A stretch of 64,000 nucleotides of DNA, taken from positions 310,001 to 374,000 of the forward strand of contig NZ_MRDM01000011.1 of NCBI RefSeq assembly GCF_002008165.1. The letters are read 5' to 3'. The translations under genes and the position numbers were made by a program. This DNA comes from Rhizobium laguerreae. GTDB taxonomy: Bacteria > Pseudomonadota > Alphaproteobacteria > Rhizobiales > Rhizobiaceae. A model generated the notes under the pieces. That model had not been told where the DNA came from. It did not search any database and worked only from the letters and a program-made list of their open reading frames with translations. Of this stretch, positions 34,996-44,854 are shown one piece after another (positions within the stretch are counted from its first letter, which is position 1; each line of letters begins with the position of its first letter).

Positions 34996-36234
34996 CTATT
35001 TTCGATCGTTCTGGCGATAGGCATTCGCCGTCCCGCCAATGCGGACGGGAACGGGAATCGTGGCGGTATCGGCCACAAGTTTCCCCTTGACCTTGCCCTG
35101 CTGGCGTTTGCGCTCGAGATAATAGGCATAGGCAAATTGTATCGCGATCCCTGCAATCACGACGAGCGGACCGGCCAGCTGATCCTTGTTGGTGATGTAG
35201 AGCACCACCTGGCCGATCATGGCGAGGATCGTGCCGGCGACGAAGATGTTCAGCGAATGGCGGCCGAGGATCGTCAGCGGATGGTCCGCAGGACGGCGCA
35301 GGATGCGTGACAGCGCCGGGATGCTGATGACGAGATAGGTCAGTGCCAGCACATGCAGCAGCCGCGGCAGTGACAGGAAGGTCTTGTCGAAACCGGTGAT
35401 AACAGTCGGCAGGCCGAGGGCCGCCAGCGAATTGCCCCAGATCCAGAGATGGCCGGTGACCCAGATGAAGGACAACATGACGTAACCGGCAGCGGCCGCA
35501 AGTAGCAGCGGATGGCGCGGGATCGTGCCGCCGCGCTTGATATGCAGCATCGAGACGATGCCGATCGAAAACAGGAACTGCCAGGAAAGCGGATTGAGGA
35601 ACCAGTAGTCTTCAATCAGCATGTTGTGCGGCGCCACCTGGTAGATGCCCGCAAGCAGCCAGACCGCAGCCGAGACGCCGAGCGCCAGCCACGGGCTGCG
35701 CGCATTCAACAGCAGGATGATCGGCACCATCAGCATCAGCGCGCCGTACATCGGCAGGATATTGTTGTATCCGATCTGGTGGCCGAGCAGGAGCAGCGCC
35801 GGAATGCCTTCCTTCAGGTTCATCAGAACCGCCAGGATATTGATTTCAACCAGCAATCCCGGCCGATGGAACAGCCAGGCACCGCAGATGAAGAGCGCCA
35901 GCGTCATGAAGGTGGTGATCATATGGGCGAGATAGAGCGTGAAGGCGCGCTTTACCGCCTTGATCGCCACTGTGAGCCGGCTGCCCGGCTGGAAGCGGGA
36001 CCCGTAGGCAAGGCCGACGGCAATACCCGAGATCAGCACGAAGGCTTCGGCGGCATCGGAGAAACCAAAATTCTTCGTCGTGACATATTCGAAGATCTGT
36101 CCGGGAACATGATTGATGAAGATCATGATCAGGGCCACGCCGCGCAAGACGTCGAGCCTGGTGTCACGCACCGGCGCAGCTGCGGATAGGGAATTGCGCC
36201 CGGCGACGATGGCTTCGGTCGGCGTGCTTGCCAT
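34996..36234 (-). CDS. opgC: OpgC-type glucan succinyltransferase
   Basis: A 412-residue inner-membrane protein with about ten TM segments, of the OpgC family (RDTRLDVLRGVALIMIFINHVPGQIFEYVTTKNFGFSDAAEAFVLISGIAVGLAYG). In Rhodobacter and Brucella such proteins add succinyl groups to osmoregulated periplasmic (cyclic) glucans; the family is related to acyltransferase 3. ATG 36234 (MASTPTEAIVAG) is chosen; the open frame continues to 36408 across a hairpin. Its position between ndvA and ndvB supports a role in modifying the cyclic glucan. A stress-type promoter lies just upstream. Confidence 0.88.
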   Translation of the reverse strand: MASTPTEAIVAGRNSLSAAAPVRDTRLDVLRGVALIMIFINHVPGQIFEYVTTKNFGFSDAAEAFVLISGIAVGLAYGSRFQPGSRLTVAIKAVKRAFTLYLAHMITTFMTLALFICGAWLFHRPGLLVEINILAVLMNLKEGIPALLLLGHQIGYNNILPMYGALMLMVPIILLLNARSPWLALGVSAAVWLLAGIYQVAPHNMLIEDYWFLNPLSWQFLFSIGIVSMLHIKRGGTIPRHPLLLAAAAGYVMLSFIWVTGHLWIWGNSLAALGLPTVITGFDKTFLSLPRLLHVLALTYLVISIPALSRILRRPADHPLTILGRHSLNIFVAGTILAMIGQVVLYITNKDQLAGPLVVIAGIAIQFAYAYYLERKRQQGKVKGKLVADTATIPVPVRIGGTANAYRQNDRK

Positions 36235-36261
36235 GGGTTTCTCCTTATTATCCGATTTGCA

Positions 36262-36287
36262 AACGCGACGATGGCCAAAAGGGTTCC
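36262..36287 (-). promoter_or_regulatory. EcfG/RpoE2-type promoter for opgC
   Basis: On the minus strand GGAAC (36287-36283) is followed after 17 bases by CGTT (36265-36262). The match is exact for GGAAC-N16/17-CGTT. Transcription would start about 20 bases before the opgC ATG. The -35 motif falls at the centre of the perfect inverted repeat listed next. Confidence 0.6.
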
Positions 36288-36300
36288 CTTTTGGCCATCG
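36269..36300. other. 15-base perfect inverted repeat between ndvB and opgC
   Basis: CGATGGCCAAAAGGG-TT-CCCTTTTGGCCATCG lies in the 100-base gap between the ndvB stop and the opgC start, both on the minus strand. Without a T-run it is not a classic terminator. It may weaken read-through from ndvB, or be an operator overlapping the stress-type promoter. Confidence 0.65.
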
Positions 36301-36334
36301 CGAATCGCCGTGTTTTTCAGCGTGGAGAACGCTG

Positions 36335-39300
36335 TTATCCGAGCGGATATCCCTCTTCGGGATCGGTGACTTCGCAGCCGTTGATCGACAGAGTGTAGCC
36401 GCTGTCATTGGACGCTTTTGAGACCGAAATGCGGTATTTGCCGCCGCCTTGCTCTACCTCTGCCGCAAAACCGTCCCATTCCGAAGGGAGCGACGGGCGC
36501 ACATAGAGCCGGCCGTCCCTCAGCCGGATACCGAGGATGCCCTCGACGGCGGCGCGGTAGAGCCAGCCGGCAGACCCGGTATACCAGGTCCAGCCGCCGC
36601 GCGACGCATAGGGATCATGGCCGTAGACGTCAGCCGCCACGACATAGGGTTCGACGCGGTATTGCTCCGCTGAAGCCTTGTCGAACGCGTGGGTGATCGG
36701 GTTGAGGATCTGGAAGCAGCGGAAGGCATCGTCACCCCGCTTCAGCTCCGCCAGCGCCATCACCACCCAGGTCGCGGCATGGGTATATTGCCCGCCGTTT
36801 TCACGCACACCCGGCGGATAAGCCTTGATATAGCCGGGATCCCTGGCGGAATTGACGAAAGGCGGCGTGAACAGCCGGATGATGCGGGCATCCTCGTCAA
36901 CCAGCTGATCGAGCACGGCATCCATCGCCGTGACGGCGCGGGCCGGATCGCCCTCGCCGGACAAAACGCTCCAGGACTGCGCAATCGAATCGATCCGGCA
37001 TTCAGGGCTCTCCCTTGAGCCAAGCAGCGTACCGTCGTCGAACGTGCCGCGGCGATAGTATCCGCCATCCCAGGCCGCAGTTTCGAGCGCCTTCTTGAGC
37101 TCGGTAAGATGCGCCGCCCAGCGCTCTGCGCGGACCGTGTCGCCGCGCTCTTCGGCATAGGGAATGAAGGAGCGCAGTGCACCCGCCAGGAACCAGCCGA
37201 GCCAGACGCTGGTGCCGCGCCCGGCGATGCCAACGCGGTTCATGCCGTCGTTCCAGTCGCCGCCGAGGAACAGCGGCAGGCCGTTGGCCCCCTTGCGGGC
37301 GATGGCGAGATCGAGCGCCAGCGCCGCGTGTTCGTAGACGGTCGCCTTATCCTCGGAAATCTCCGGCTTGTAGAATGAGTCGTGCTGGCCTTCGAGCAGT
37401 GCCGGCCCTTCCAGGAAGCCGATCTCCTCGTCGAGGACGTCTTTGTCGCCGGTGACGCTGCAATAGTGATGGATCGCGTAAGCGAGCCAGACGACATCGT
37501 CCGAGATCAGCGTGCGCACGCCGGCACCCGTTCCGGGCAGCCACCAATGCTGTACATCGCCTTCGCGGAATTGCCGCGAAGCGGCATTCAGGATCTGCCG
37601 GCGGGCAAGCGAGGGTTCGTGCAGCACGAAGGCCAGCGTGTCCTGCAGCTGGTCGCGGAAGCCGAAGGCGCCGCTTGCCTGGTAGAAGGCGGTACGGGCC
37701 ATGATGCGGCAGCCGAGGCTCTGATACGGTAGCCAGGTGTTGACGAGATTGTTCATCCCGCGATCCGGCGTCGATATCTGCAGCCTGCCGGTGAAATCCC
37801 GCCAGAAGGCGCGGTTTGTCTCGACGGTCTCGTCGAACGAAGCCTTGCGGATATCGGCGATAACAGTGCGCGCTTCTTCATCCGTCAGCGTATCGCCGAG
37901 GAAGAAGGTGAAGTCGCGCTCCTCGCCGGCGCCGAGCTCGATGTCGATTGCAAGCGCCGCGGCCGGATCACCGTCGAGTTCCGTCGCGCCGGAAAGGGTG
38001 GCGGCGGAGATGACGGCCTGCGGTGCCTGGATGGTCCCCGCCTTGCCGATGAATTCGCGCCGGCTTGCCGAGAAGCTCGAAACCGTCTCGCTCGCCGCAA
38101 AGAAGGCAGTGCGGTTGGAAAAATCGATGCTGTAGGGGTTGGTGGCAAACAGCGCCCCCGTCTCCTCGTCATGGCTCGACAGGATGAAAGGCACCGTGCG
38201 TGCCGGATTGCTGCCGAGGATCCATTCGACATAACCGTAGAGACGCAGCTTGCGGCTGGCCGAACCGGTGTTGCGCAGGCGCAGGCGCTGCAGTTTCACC
38301 GGCTTTTCGCGATCGATCGTCTGCGTCAGCTCCAGCGCGATATCGTGCTGAACACTGGAGAAGACGGAATAACCGAGCCCGTGGCGGGCTTCGAAACGAA
38401 TGTCCGGTCTGCGGGAAAGCGCTGCGAACGGCGTCATGACGGCACCGCTGTCGAGATCGGTGAGATAGAACGCCTCTCCCGAACGGTTGACCACGGTGTC
38501 GTTCGACCAGGAGGTCAGCTGATAGTCGCGCGAATTGACGCTCCAGGTGAAGCCCGAGCCCTCGGCCGACACGTGGAAGCCGAAGCTGTCGTTGGAAATG
38601 ACATTGATCCAGGGCTGCGGCGTCGCATGACCTCCTGGCAGCCGAACGACATATTCGCGTCCGTCGCGGGCAAAGCCGCCAATGCCGTTCCAGAAGTCGA
38701 GATCGCCTTCCTCCTCGATGACGACGGCGGGCACGACAGGTGGCGGCACCGGCGCAACACGCTTGACGGGGGCCTTGTTGCGCTCGGCCCGTTCCATCTC
38801 CTGCAACTCCTCCTTGGAGGGTGCGAATAGCGCGACGGCGCGGTTGATCTGGTCGACCACCTTGCCGTTCTTCGCATGCAGGGTGACGCGGGAAGCCGCA
38901 ATCAGCGCATGATAGGTGGCTTCCTCCATCAGGTCCTGGCGAACCGCGAAGATATGCTGGCGCAAGCCATCGGCCTGGCCTACGCGGCGCACGTTCTCGC
39001 ACATGGCGTCGAGGGCGTGTTGCATGTCCTGCGCATAGGAGGAGGCGCGTTCGTTCATGATCACGAGATCGGCGGTGACGCCGCGCGAGCGCAGATATTC
39101 CTGCGCCAGCAGCGCTTCGCGGGCGATATCGAGATCCATGTCGTCGTTGACGCGCAGCGTGAAGATCGGGAAGTCACCGGAGATCGCCAGCGGCCAGAGC
39201 GCCGATTGCGACTGCAGGCCGGCCTCGACGGTCGCCTCGTCCTTGCGCAGCTGCATGTCGGGATAGACGAGGTAGCGTCCGAGATGCTGGAAGGCCGCCG

Positions 39301-42300
39301 CCTGCTGCGAGGTGACGCCGACATGGCGCATCTGCACCTGCGTGCGTGTCCAGGCCTGGACGAGCTCATGGGTGAAGGCGTCGGGATGACGGTAGCGATT
39401 GACCGCCTTGTCGACTTCGTCGCGGCTCGGCGCCGCGATCGTCCAGAAGATCACGCTGACTTTCTTGCCGGCCGGTACGCGGACGGTGCGGCGCAACGAC
39501 ATGACGGCATCGAGCATGAAGCCGTCGCTGCCGGAAAGTGTCGCACCCGGATCGAAGGCCGCCGCATCGGCAAGGCTGCGGCCACGGCCGATGAACTTGC
39601 GCCGGTCGGTTTCGAATTCGGTATGGCGGGTATCCCCGGCATTGTCGACGATCAGATGGGCGATGCTGATGTTCGGCTCGTTCGGATCGCGCTTGTTGCG
39701 TTCGGCGCGGATGACGTCGCCGCGCTTGCCGATCTCTGTCTTGACGAACATGCGGGCGAATGCCGGATGCGCACTGTCGGTATCGTCGGAGGTGATCACC
39801 GGTTCGAGGTAGGAGGTGACCTCGATGAAACGGTCTTCCGTGCCCATGTTGAGCAGGGTGACGCGGCGGGCCTCGGCATCATGCTCGGTCGCAATGATGC
39901 ACTCCACCTCGCTGGTGAGGTCGCCGACGATCTTTGTGAACTGCGCCTTCTCGTCGGCGAATTCGACCTTGATCTTTTCGCCCTCGACACCCTTCGGCTC
40001 CGATGTCGTCGACCACCATTCATTGGTGGCGGTGTCCCGCAGGAAGATGAAGCTTCCCCAGCGGTCTTCGGTCGGATCGGCTTTCCAGCGCGAAACGGCA
40101 AGGCCGTTCCAGCGGGAATAACCGGCGCCCGTCGCCGTCAGCATCAGCGAATAATGGCCGTTCGACAGGAACACGAGTTCGCGGTCGCGCGACGCCGGAT
40201 CGCTGATCTTCCTGATCTCCGGCCGCAGGAGATCGTCCTGGATGCTGGCCGGCGTGTCGGATTCATGCTTACCGCTCATGACGGGAATGTCGCGCGGCGC
40301 CTTTTCCTGCAGCAGCAGCTCCGCTGCCTCGATGACGGGATCGGAGTGGAAGAGCTCGCGCAGATGACCATTGAAGGCGACGTTGGCGACCGCCGCGATC
40401 GACATGCCGTGATGGTGGGCATAATAATTGTAGACCACCGCGCATTTCTTGCCTTCCGGCACGCGCGTCGGCGTGAAGTCGACGGCGTCATGGAAGCCGA
40501 ACTTGCCGAGCGCACCGACCTTGCGCAGCCTCTGCAGGTTTTCAAGCGCGCCTGGCGGGTCGTACTGGGCGGCGAGCAGCGAGGCGTAAGGCGCGATGAC
40601 GGCATTGTGGCCGAGGCCACGCTTCAGGCCGAGCGTCGGCACGCCGAAATTCGTGTACTGATAATTGAGGTTGTGGTCACGGGCATTGAAGGCCGCTTCC
40701 GAAATGCCCCAGGGAATACCGAGCTTGCGGGCGTAATTCATCTGCTCGACGACGACCAGATTGTTGGTCTGATTGAGAATACCCCCGCCGCGCTCCTGCA
40801 TGACGAGCGGCGGCATCAGATATTCGAACATCGAGCCGGACCAGGAAACCAGCGCGCCGCGTGACCCCACAGGCACGACCTGGCGGCCGAGGCGGTACCA
40901 GTGTTCCGTCGGCAGATCACCCTTGGCTATGCCGAAGAGGCTGGTCAGGCGGCATTCCGAGGCGAGAAGGTCGTAGCAGGCCTGGTCGAGTTCACCGCTT
41001 TCGACGCGATAGCCGATCGACAGCAGACGCCGCTCTGGCCGGAACAGGAAGCCGAAATCCATCGAGAAGGCGAGATCGCGCGCCTTGTCGCGCAGCGCCA
41101 CCAGGCGCGGCCTCAGCGCATCGACCTTGGAAAGATCGAACGTGCTGTCGGAAATATGCGCCTCGCAGACCTTCACCAGCGATGCCGCCCACAAGGTGAC
41201 CTCTTCGCTCTGCTTCGACTTGACCTCATGGTCGAGATTGGCGGCGAGCTTCTCGATGTCGCGCGCGAGAACGGCGAGGTTGATGATACGGATGGAGGCG
41301 AATTCGTGCTCGCGCTTGACTGCGGCGAGTGCGTTCTGGAAGCCGACGATGCGCTCCTCCAGGCGTCGGCGCAGCGGGCGCACGGTCTTGCGATCGTCGG
41401 GCAGGTCCGCCAGCACTTCGCCGAGAATGCCGGCCGTGTCGCCGACGCCGTCGAGATTGCCCTGCATATGTGCGGACGGCGCCTCCGCCCAGTTGCGGCA
41501 GGCCGACGAAATGGCGATCAGATGGCCGGCGAGATTGCCGCTGTCGACGGCCGAGACGTAACGGGGGCCAAGCGTCTGCAGCGTATCGGTGTGGTACCAG
41601 TTGAACAGGTGACCGCGGAATTTCTCCATTTTGTCGATCGTCGCGATCGTCTGCTCCATCCGCTCGAGCGTCTCCTCGAAGGAGAACCAGCCGAAATGCC
41701 GGCCGGAAACGACGGAAAGCAGATAGACGCCGATATTGGTCGGCGAGGTGCGCGCCGCGACGATCACATGCGGCGTTTCCTGGATATTGTCCGGCGGCAG
41801 ATAATTCTGTTCGGCCGTCGTGAAAGTCTCGAAATAACGCCAGGTGCGCCGGGCGATCTTGCGCAGTTCGCTCGACACGGAATCGGCGACCTCGAGCCGG
41901 TCCTCGGTCTCCGCCGACTGGCTGACATACCAGGCGACGACAGGCGACAGGATCCACAGCAGCGCGAAGGGAATGCCGACGAGGAAGGCGTTGTCGCCTG
42001 GAAGGGCAGCAAAACCAAGCGCCAGCAGCGCCAGCACCGGTGCATGCCACATCGCCTTGTAATAGGAGATCAGCGTGCCCTGGCCGCCGGCCTGGACGCT
42101 GGCGGCGGTCCGCCACTGCAGCATCAGCTTGCGGCTGACGAACAGGCGGTAGAGCGAACGGCCGATCGCATCCGCCATCATGCAAGCCGAATCGGCGATG
42201 AAGACGATGCGCAGCGCAACCTGCGCATTGGCAGCGGTGATATCGGACCAGACCGTATAGAGATGAGCGCGGGCGATGATATCGCTGGTGCGCGGGATGA

Positions 42301-44854
42301 TGCCGTTGATGAGCGACAACGTCGGCGCGACGAAAAGGCAGAAGATCAGCAGAATCTGCCAGATGAGTGCGCCGAGCGGATCCATGAAATACCAGCCGAG
42401 CACGGAGGCGAAGAACCAGGCGATCGGCGTCAGTGAGCGGCGCAGATTGTCGAACATCTTCCAGCGGCCGAGTGCCGTGACGCCGTATTTCGGATTGAAC
42501 ATGTAGGGGAGAAGCTGCCAGTCGCCACGCGCCCAGCGATGCTGGCGCGAGGTTTCCACCTCGTAGCGGATCGGGAAATCCTCCACCAGTTCGAGATCGG
42601 TGACGAGCGCGCAACGCGCCATCGAACCTTCGAGAAGATCGTGGCTGAGCACGGAGTTCTCGTCGATCCGGCCCTTCAGCGACGCTTCGAAGGCGTCGAC
42701 ATGGTAAAGGCCCTTGCCGGTGAAGGTGCCTTCGCCGGCGAGATCCTGATAGACGTCGGAAACGGTGAAGACGTAAGGATCGAGGCCGCGATTGATCGAA
42801 AAAACGCGCTGGAAGACCGAAGCGTCCTTGCCCGTCGTCAGCGACGGGGTGACACGCGGCTGCAGCACGCCATAGCCGCTTTCGACGCGACCGGTTTTTG
42901 GATTGATGACCGGGCGGTTGATTGGATGATAGAGCTTGCCGACGAGCTTGGTGACGGCATCGCGCATCAGGCGCGTATCGGCATCGAGCGTCATGACATA
43001 TTGCACATTGGCCGGCACGGTATTGGCGCCCGGCAGGTAGGTCGTGTCGCGGTCGCCGCGCAGAAGCATGTTCAGCTCGTGCAGCTTGCCGCGCTTGCGC
43101 TCCCAGCCCATCCAGACGCCTTCCGAGGGATTGTAGAGGCGGCGGCGATGCAGCAGATAGAAACGCGTCTTGCCGTCATAGGCATAACGGGCGGAGAGAT
43201 TGGCGATCTCGCGCCTGGCATAATCGAGAACCTCGAGATCGGCAGGCGTTTCCTCGGCCTCGCTGTCTGGCCAGTCGCTGAGCATCGCGAAATAGATCTC
43301 GCCACGCGGATTGGCGAGATAATGCACCTCGAGATTGCGCACGTGATCGTCGACACTGTCGCGGTTCGAGATCAGGCAGGGCACGACGAGCAGCGTGCGC
43401 GCATCTTCCGGAATGCCTTCTTTGAACTCGTAGCCGACGAGGCGCGCCGGCGTCACGAAGAAGGACAGCAAGGTGTTGAAGAGACCCGTCGCGCCCTCCG
43501 ACGCTGGCACTGAGAACATGATCAGCAGCAGGGCGATTTCGACCGCCCCCATGCCGGCATTCGCCATGAACTTGCCGACGATCGCCATGGCGATGACCGT
43601 CAGCAGCATGACGGGCACGGCAATCGCCAGCCAGTTGAACCGGCGCACGGCGCGCACGAAATGCTGGATGACCGTCGGGCGATAATTGGCCCGCGCCTCG
43701 AGCTTCGGCCGCTGCGCGCCCGACAGGAAGCCGCCGACATTCGGTTCATGCGGCTGCGGCTCGCCGGAGGCCTTGGCGGCATCGGTCATGTCGAGCGCCA
43801 GCTGGGCGATTTCCATTTCCGACAGCGGCGAGCGCTTGGCCAGCTTCTCGATCTGCTTGCGATATTTGTTGCGCGAGCCGGAATCGAGGATGCCGTAATC
43901 CGAATGCTCCCAGAGCAGCTTGTCGACATGGCTGACCTGCTCGACCCAGACGGACCATTCGGCATCGTCGATCTCGCGAAGGCTGCGGATGATGTTGCCC
44001 ATCGTCACATTGCCGGAAGAGAGCCGGCTGTGTTCGGCCGTCGTCGCCTCTTCGGTGTTGCGGCCCAGTTCTTCCAGCCGCTGATCGAGCCAGGTGATCG
44101 CCAGGCTCGACGTCTGCGAGCCGTCGCGCAGGCGATAGAGGAACTGCGTCGAGAAGGTATTGTCCTCGGCAAGCGGTTCCAACGTCTTCAGATAGGCGGC
44201 CGCTGCGGCTGGATCGGTAAGGCGCACCAATTCGTCGGCCGCCTCGTTGGCGCGCCGACGCAGGCGGCGGCTGGCTTCGACACGGCTCGAAATGCGACGA
44301 AGATTTTCCACGAGCACGTAGCGCACGAGGGAGGGCAACGCCCAGAGTTCGCCGATCCTGAGCGTCTCGCTGGCCTGGAAGCCGTCGACCAGCGCCGTCA
44401 GACTTTCCTGCGAGATGGTGCTGTGGGTATGGGCGACATAGAGCCAGGCAAGCACGAGGGTGCGCGGCACCTCGACGCCGCCGACGACCATGGTCGGCAA
44501 TTCGCGATAGAAGCGGCGAGGAAAGTCGCGCCGCACCTCCTGGATCGCCTCTTCGACGATATAGTGATTATCCAGCAGCCATTCTGCCGCCGGCGTGATC
44601 GTATCACCGGCCTCGACGTCGGTCGCCGTGGTCCGGTAGACGCGCAGGATTTCCTTCTCGTTTTCCTTATGCCGAGCGAAGAAATCGAAGGGGGCGAAAG
44701 CCGGCAGCTTGTCGACGCCGTTGCGGGCGACCGCATCGCCCATCGCCTTGATGTCCTCGATCGAAAGATAGGTCGAGCGGATCGAACCGTTGTGATCGAT
44801 CTGCTTCATATCGGGTTCGCGCGGAAGGCTCGGAGAAAGATGAGAAATAGACAT
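36335..44854 (-). CDS. ndvB: cyclic beta-1,2-glucan synthase NdvB
   Basis: A giant inner-membrane enzyme of 2839 residues. A family-2-like glycosyltransferase domain lies between TM clusters: VMTLDADTRLMRDAV near residue 620 holds the DxD and RQHRWARGDWQLLPYMF near 770 is the Q/RxxRW site. The middle carries the membrane-spanning and glucan-handling parts, and the C-terminal third is a GH94 phosphorylase-type domain (DWNDGMNRVGIAGRGTSVW, GGWTWYTGSAGWLYR) that sets ring size. It uses UDP-glucose to make cyclic beta-1,2-glucans, the major osmoregulated periplasmic glucans of rhizobia, essential for infection. ATG 44854 (MSISHLSPS) is chosen; a TTG at 44878 is the frame limit. S. meliloti NdvB has similar length. 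Confidence 0.97.
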   Translation of the reverse strand: MSISHLSPSLPREPDMKQIDHNGSIRSTYLSIEDIKAMGDAVARNGVDKLPAFAPFDFFARHKENEKEILRVYRTTATDVEAGDTITPAAEWLLDNHYIVEEAIQEVRRDFPRRFYRELPTMVVGGVEVPRTLVLAWLYVAHTHSTISQESLTALVDGFQASETLRIGELWALPSLVRYVLVENLRRISSRVEASRRLRRRANEAADELVRLTDPAAAAAYLKTLEPLAEDNTFSTQFLYRLRDGSQTSSLAITWLDQRLEELGRNTEEATTAEHSRLSSGNVTMGNIIRSLREIDDAEWSVWVEQVSHVDKLLWEHSDYGILDSGSRNKYRKQIEKLAKRSPLSEMEIAQLALDMTDAAKASGEPQPHEPNVGGFLSGAQRPKLEARANYRPTVIQHFVRAVRRFNWLAIAVPVMLLTVIAMAIVGKFMANAGMGAVEIALLLIMFSVPASEGATGLFNTLLSFFVTPARLVGYEFKEGIPEDARTLLVVPCLISNRDSVDDHVRNLEVHYLANPRGEIYFAMLSDWPDSEAEETPADLEVLDYARREIANLSARYAYDGKTRFYLLHRRRLYNPSEGVWMGWERKRGKLHELNMLLRGDRDTTYLPGANTVPANVQYVMTLDADTRLMRDAVTKLVGKLYHPINRPVINPKTGRVESGYGVLQPRVTPSLTTGKDASVFQRVFSINRGLDPYVFTVSDVYQDLAGEGTFTGKGLYHVDAFEASLKGRIDENSVLSHDLLEGSMARCALVTDLELVEDFPIRYEVETSRQHRWARGDWQLLPYMFNPKYGVTALGRWKMFDNLRRSLTPIAWFFASVLGWYFMDPLGALIWQILLIFCLFVAPTLSLINGIIPRTSDIIARAHLYTVWSDITAANAQVALRIVFIADSACMMADAIGRSLYRLFVSRKLMLQWRTAASVQAGGQGTLISYYKAMWHAPVLALLALGFAALPGDNAFLVGIPFALLWILSPVVAWYVSQSAETEDRLEVADSVSSELRKIARRTWRYFETFTTAEQNYLPPDNIQETPHVIVAARTSPTNIGVYLLSVVSGRHFGWFSFEETLERMEQTIATIDKMEKFRGHLFNWYHTDTLQTLGPRYVSAVDSGNLAGHLIAISSACRNWAEAPSAHMQGNLDGVGDTAGILGEVLADLPDDRKTVRPLRRRLEERIVGFQNALAAVKREHEFASIRIINLAVLARDIEKLAANLDHEVKSKQSEEVTLWAASLVKVCEAHISDSTFDLSKVDALRPRLVALRDKARDLAFSMDFGFLFRPERRLLSIGYRVESGELDQACYDLLASECRLTSLFGIAKGDLPTEHWYRLGRQVVPVGSRGALVSWSGSMFEYLMPPLVMQERGGGILNQTNNLVVVEQMNYARKLGIPWGISEAAFNARDHNLNYQYTNFGVPTLGLKRGLGHNAVIAPYASLLAAQYDPPGALENLQRLRKVGALGKFGFHDAVDFTPTRVPEGKKCAVVYNYYAHHHGMSIAAVANVAFNGHLRELFHSDPVIEAAELLLQEKAPRDIPVMSGKHESDTPASIQDDLLRPEIRKISDPASRDRELVFLSNGHYSLMLTATGAGYSRWNGLAVSRWKADPTEDRWGSFIFLRDTATNEWWSTTSEPKGVEGEKIKVEFADEKAQFTKIVGDLTSEVECIIATEHDAEARRVTLLNMGTEDRFIEVTSYLEPVITSDDTDSAHPAFARMFVKTEIGKRGDVIRAERNKRDPNEPNISIAHLIVDNAGDTRHTEFETDRRKFIGRGRSLADAAAFDPGATLSGSDGFMLDAVMSLRRTVRVPAGKKVSVIFWTIAAPSRDEVDKAVNRYRHPDAFTHELVQAWTRTQVQMRHVGVTSQQAAAFQHLGRYLVYPDMQLRKDEATVEAGLQSQSALWPLAISGDFPIFTLRVNDDMDLDIAREALLAQEYLRSRGVTADLVIMNERASSYAQDMQHALDAMCENVRRVGQADGLRQHIFAVRQDLMEEATYHALIAASRVTLHAKNGKVVDQINRAVALFAPSKEELQEMERAERNKAPVKRVAPVPPPVVPAVVIEEEGDLDFWNGIGGFARDGREYVVRLPGGHATPQPWINVISNDSFGFHVSAEGSGFTWSVNSRDYQLTSWSNDTVVNRSGEAFYLTDLDSGAVMTPFAALSRRPDIRFEARHGLGYSVFSSVQHDIALELTQTIDREKPVKLQRLRLRNTGSASRKLRLYGYVEWILGSNPARTVPFILSSHDEETGALFATNPYSIDFSNRTAFFAASETVSSFSASRREFIGKAGTIQAPQAVISAATLSGATELDGDPAAALAIDIELGAGEERDFTFFLGDTLTDEEARTVIADIRKASFDETVETNRAFWRDFTGRLQISTPDRGMNNLVNTWLPYQSLGCRIMARTAFYQASGAFGFRDQLQDTLAFVLHEPSLARRQILNAASRQFREGDVQHWWLPGTGAGVRTLISDDVVWLAYAIHHYCSVTGDKDVLDEEIGFLEGPALLEGQHDSFYKPEISEDKATVYEHAALALDLAIARKGANGLPLFLGGDWNDGMNRVGIAGRGTSVWLGWFLAGALRSFIPYAEERGDTVRAERWAAHLTELKKALETAAWDGGYYRRGTFDDGTLLGSRESPECRIDSIAQSWSVLSGEGDPARAVTAMDAVLDQLVDEDARIIRLFTPPFVNSARDPGYIKAYPPGVRENGGQYTHAATWVVMALAELKRGDDAFRCFQILNPITHAFDKASAEQYRVEPYVVAADVYGHDPYASRGGWTWYTGSAGWLYRAAVEGILGIRLRDGRLYVRPSLPSEWDGFAAEVEQGGGKYRISVSKASNDSGYTLSINGCEVTDPEEGYPLG

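Noticed and set aside
38876..40864. 662-codon plus-strand open frame inside ndvB
   Set aside because: It is antisense to the NdvB coding sequence, with no ribosome site and shadow-type composition. Several other long frames over ndvB and pyc were dropped for the same reason.
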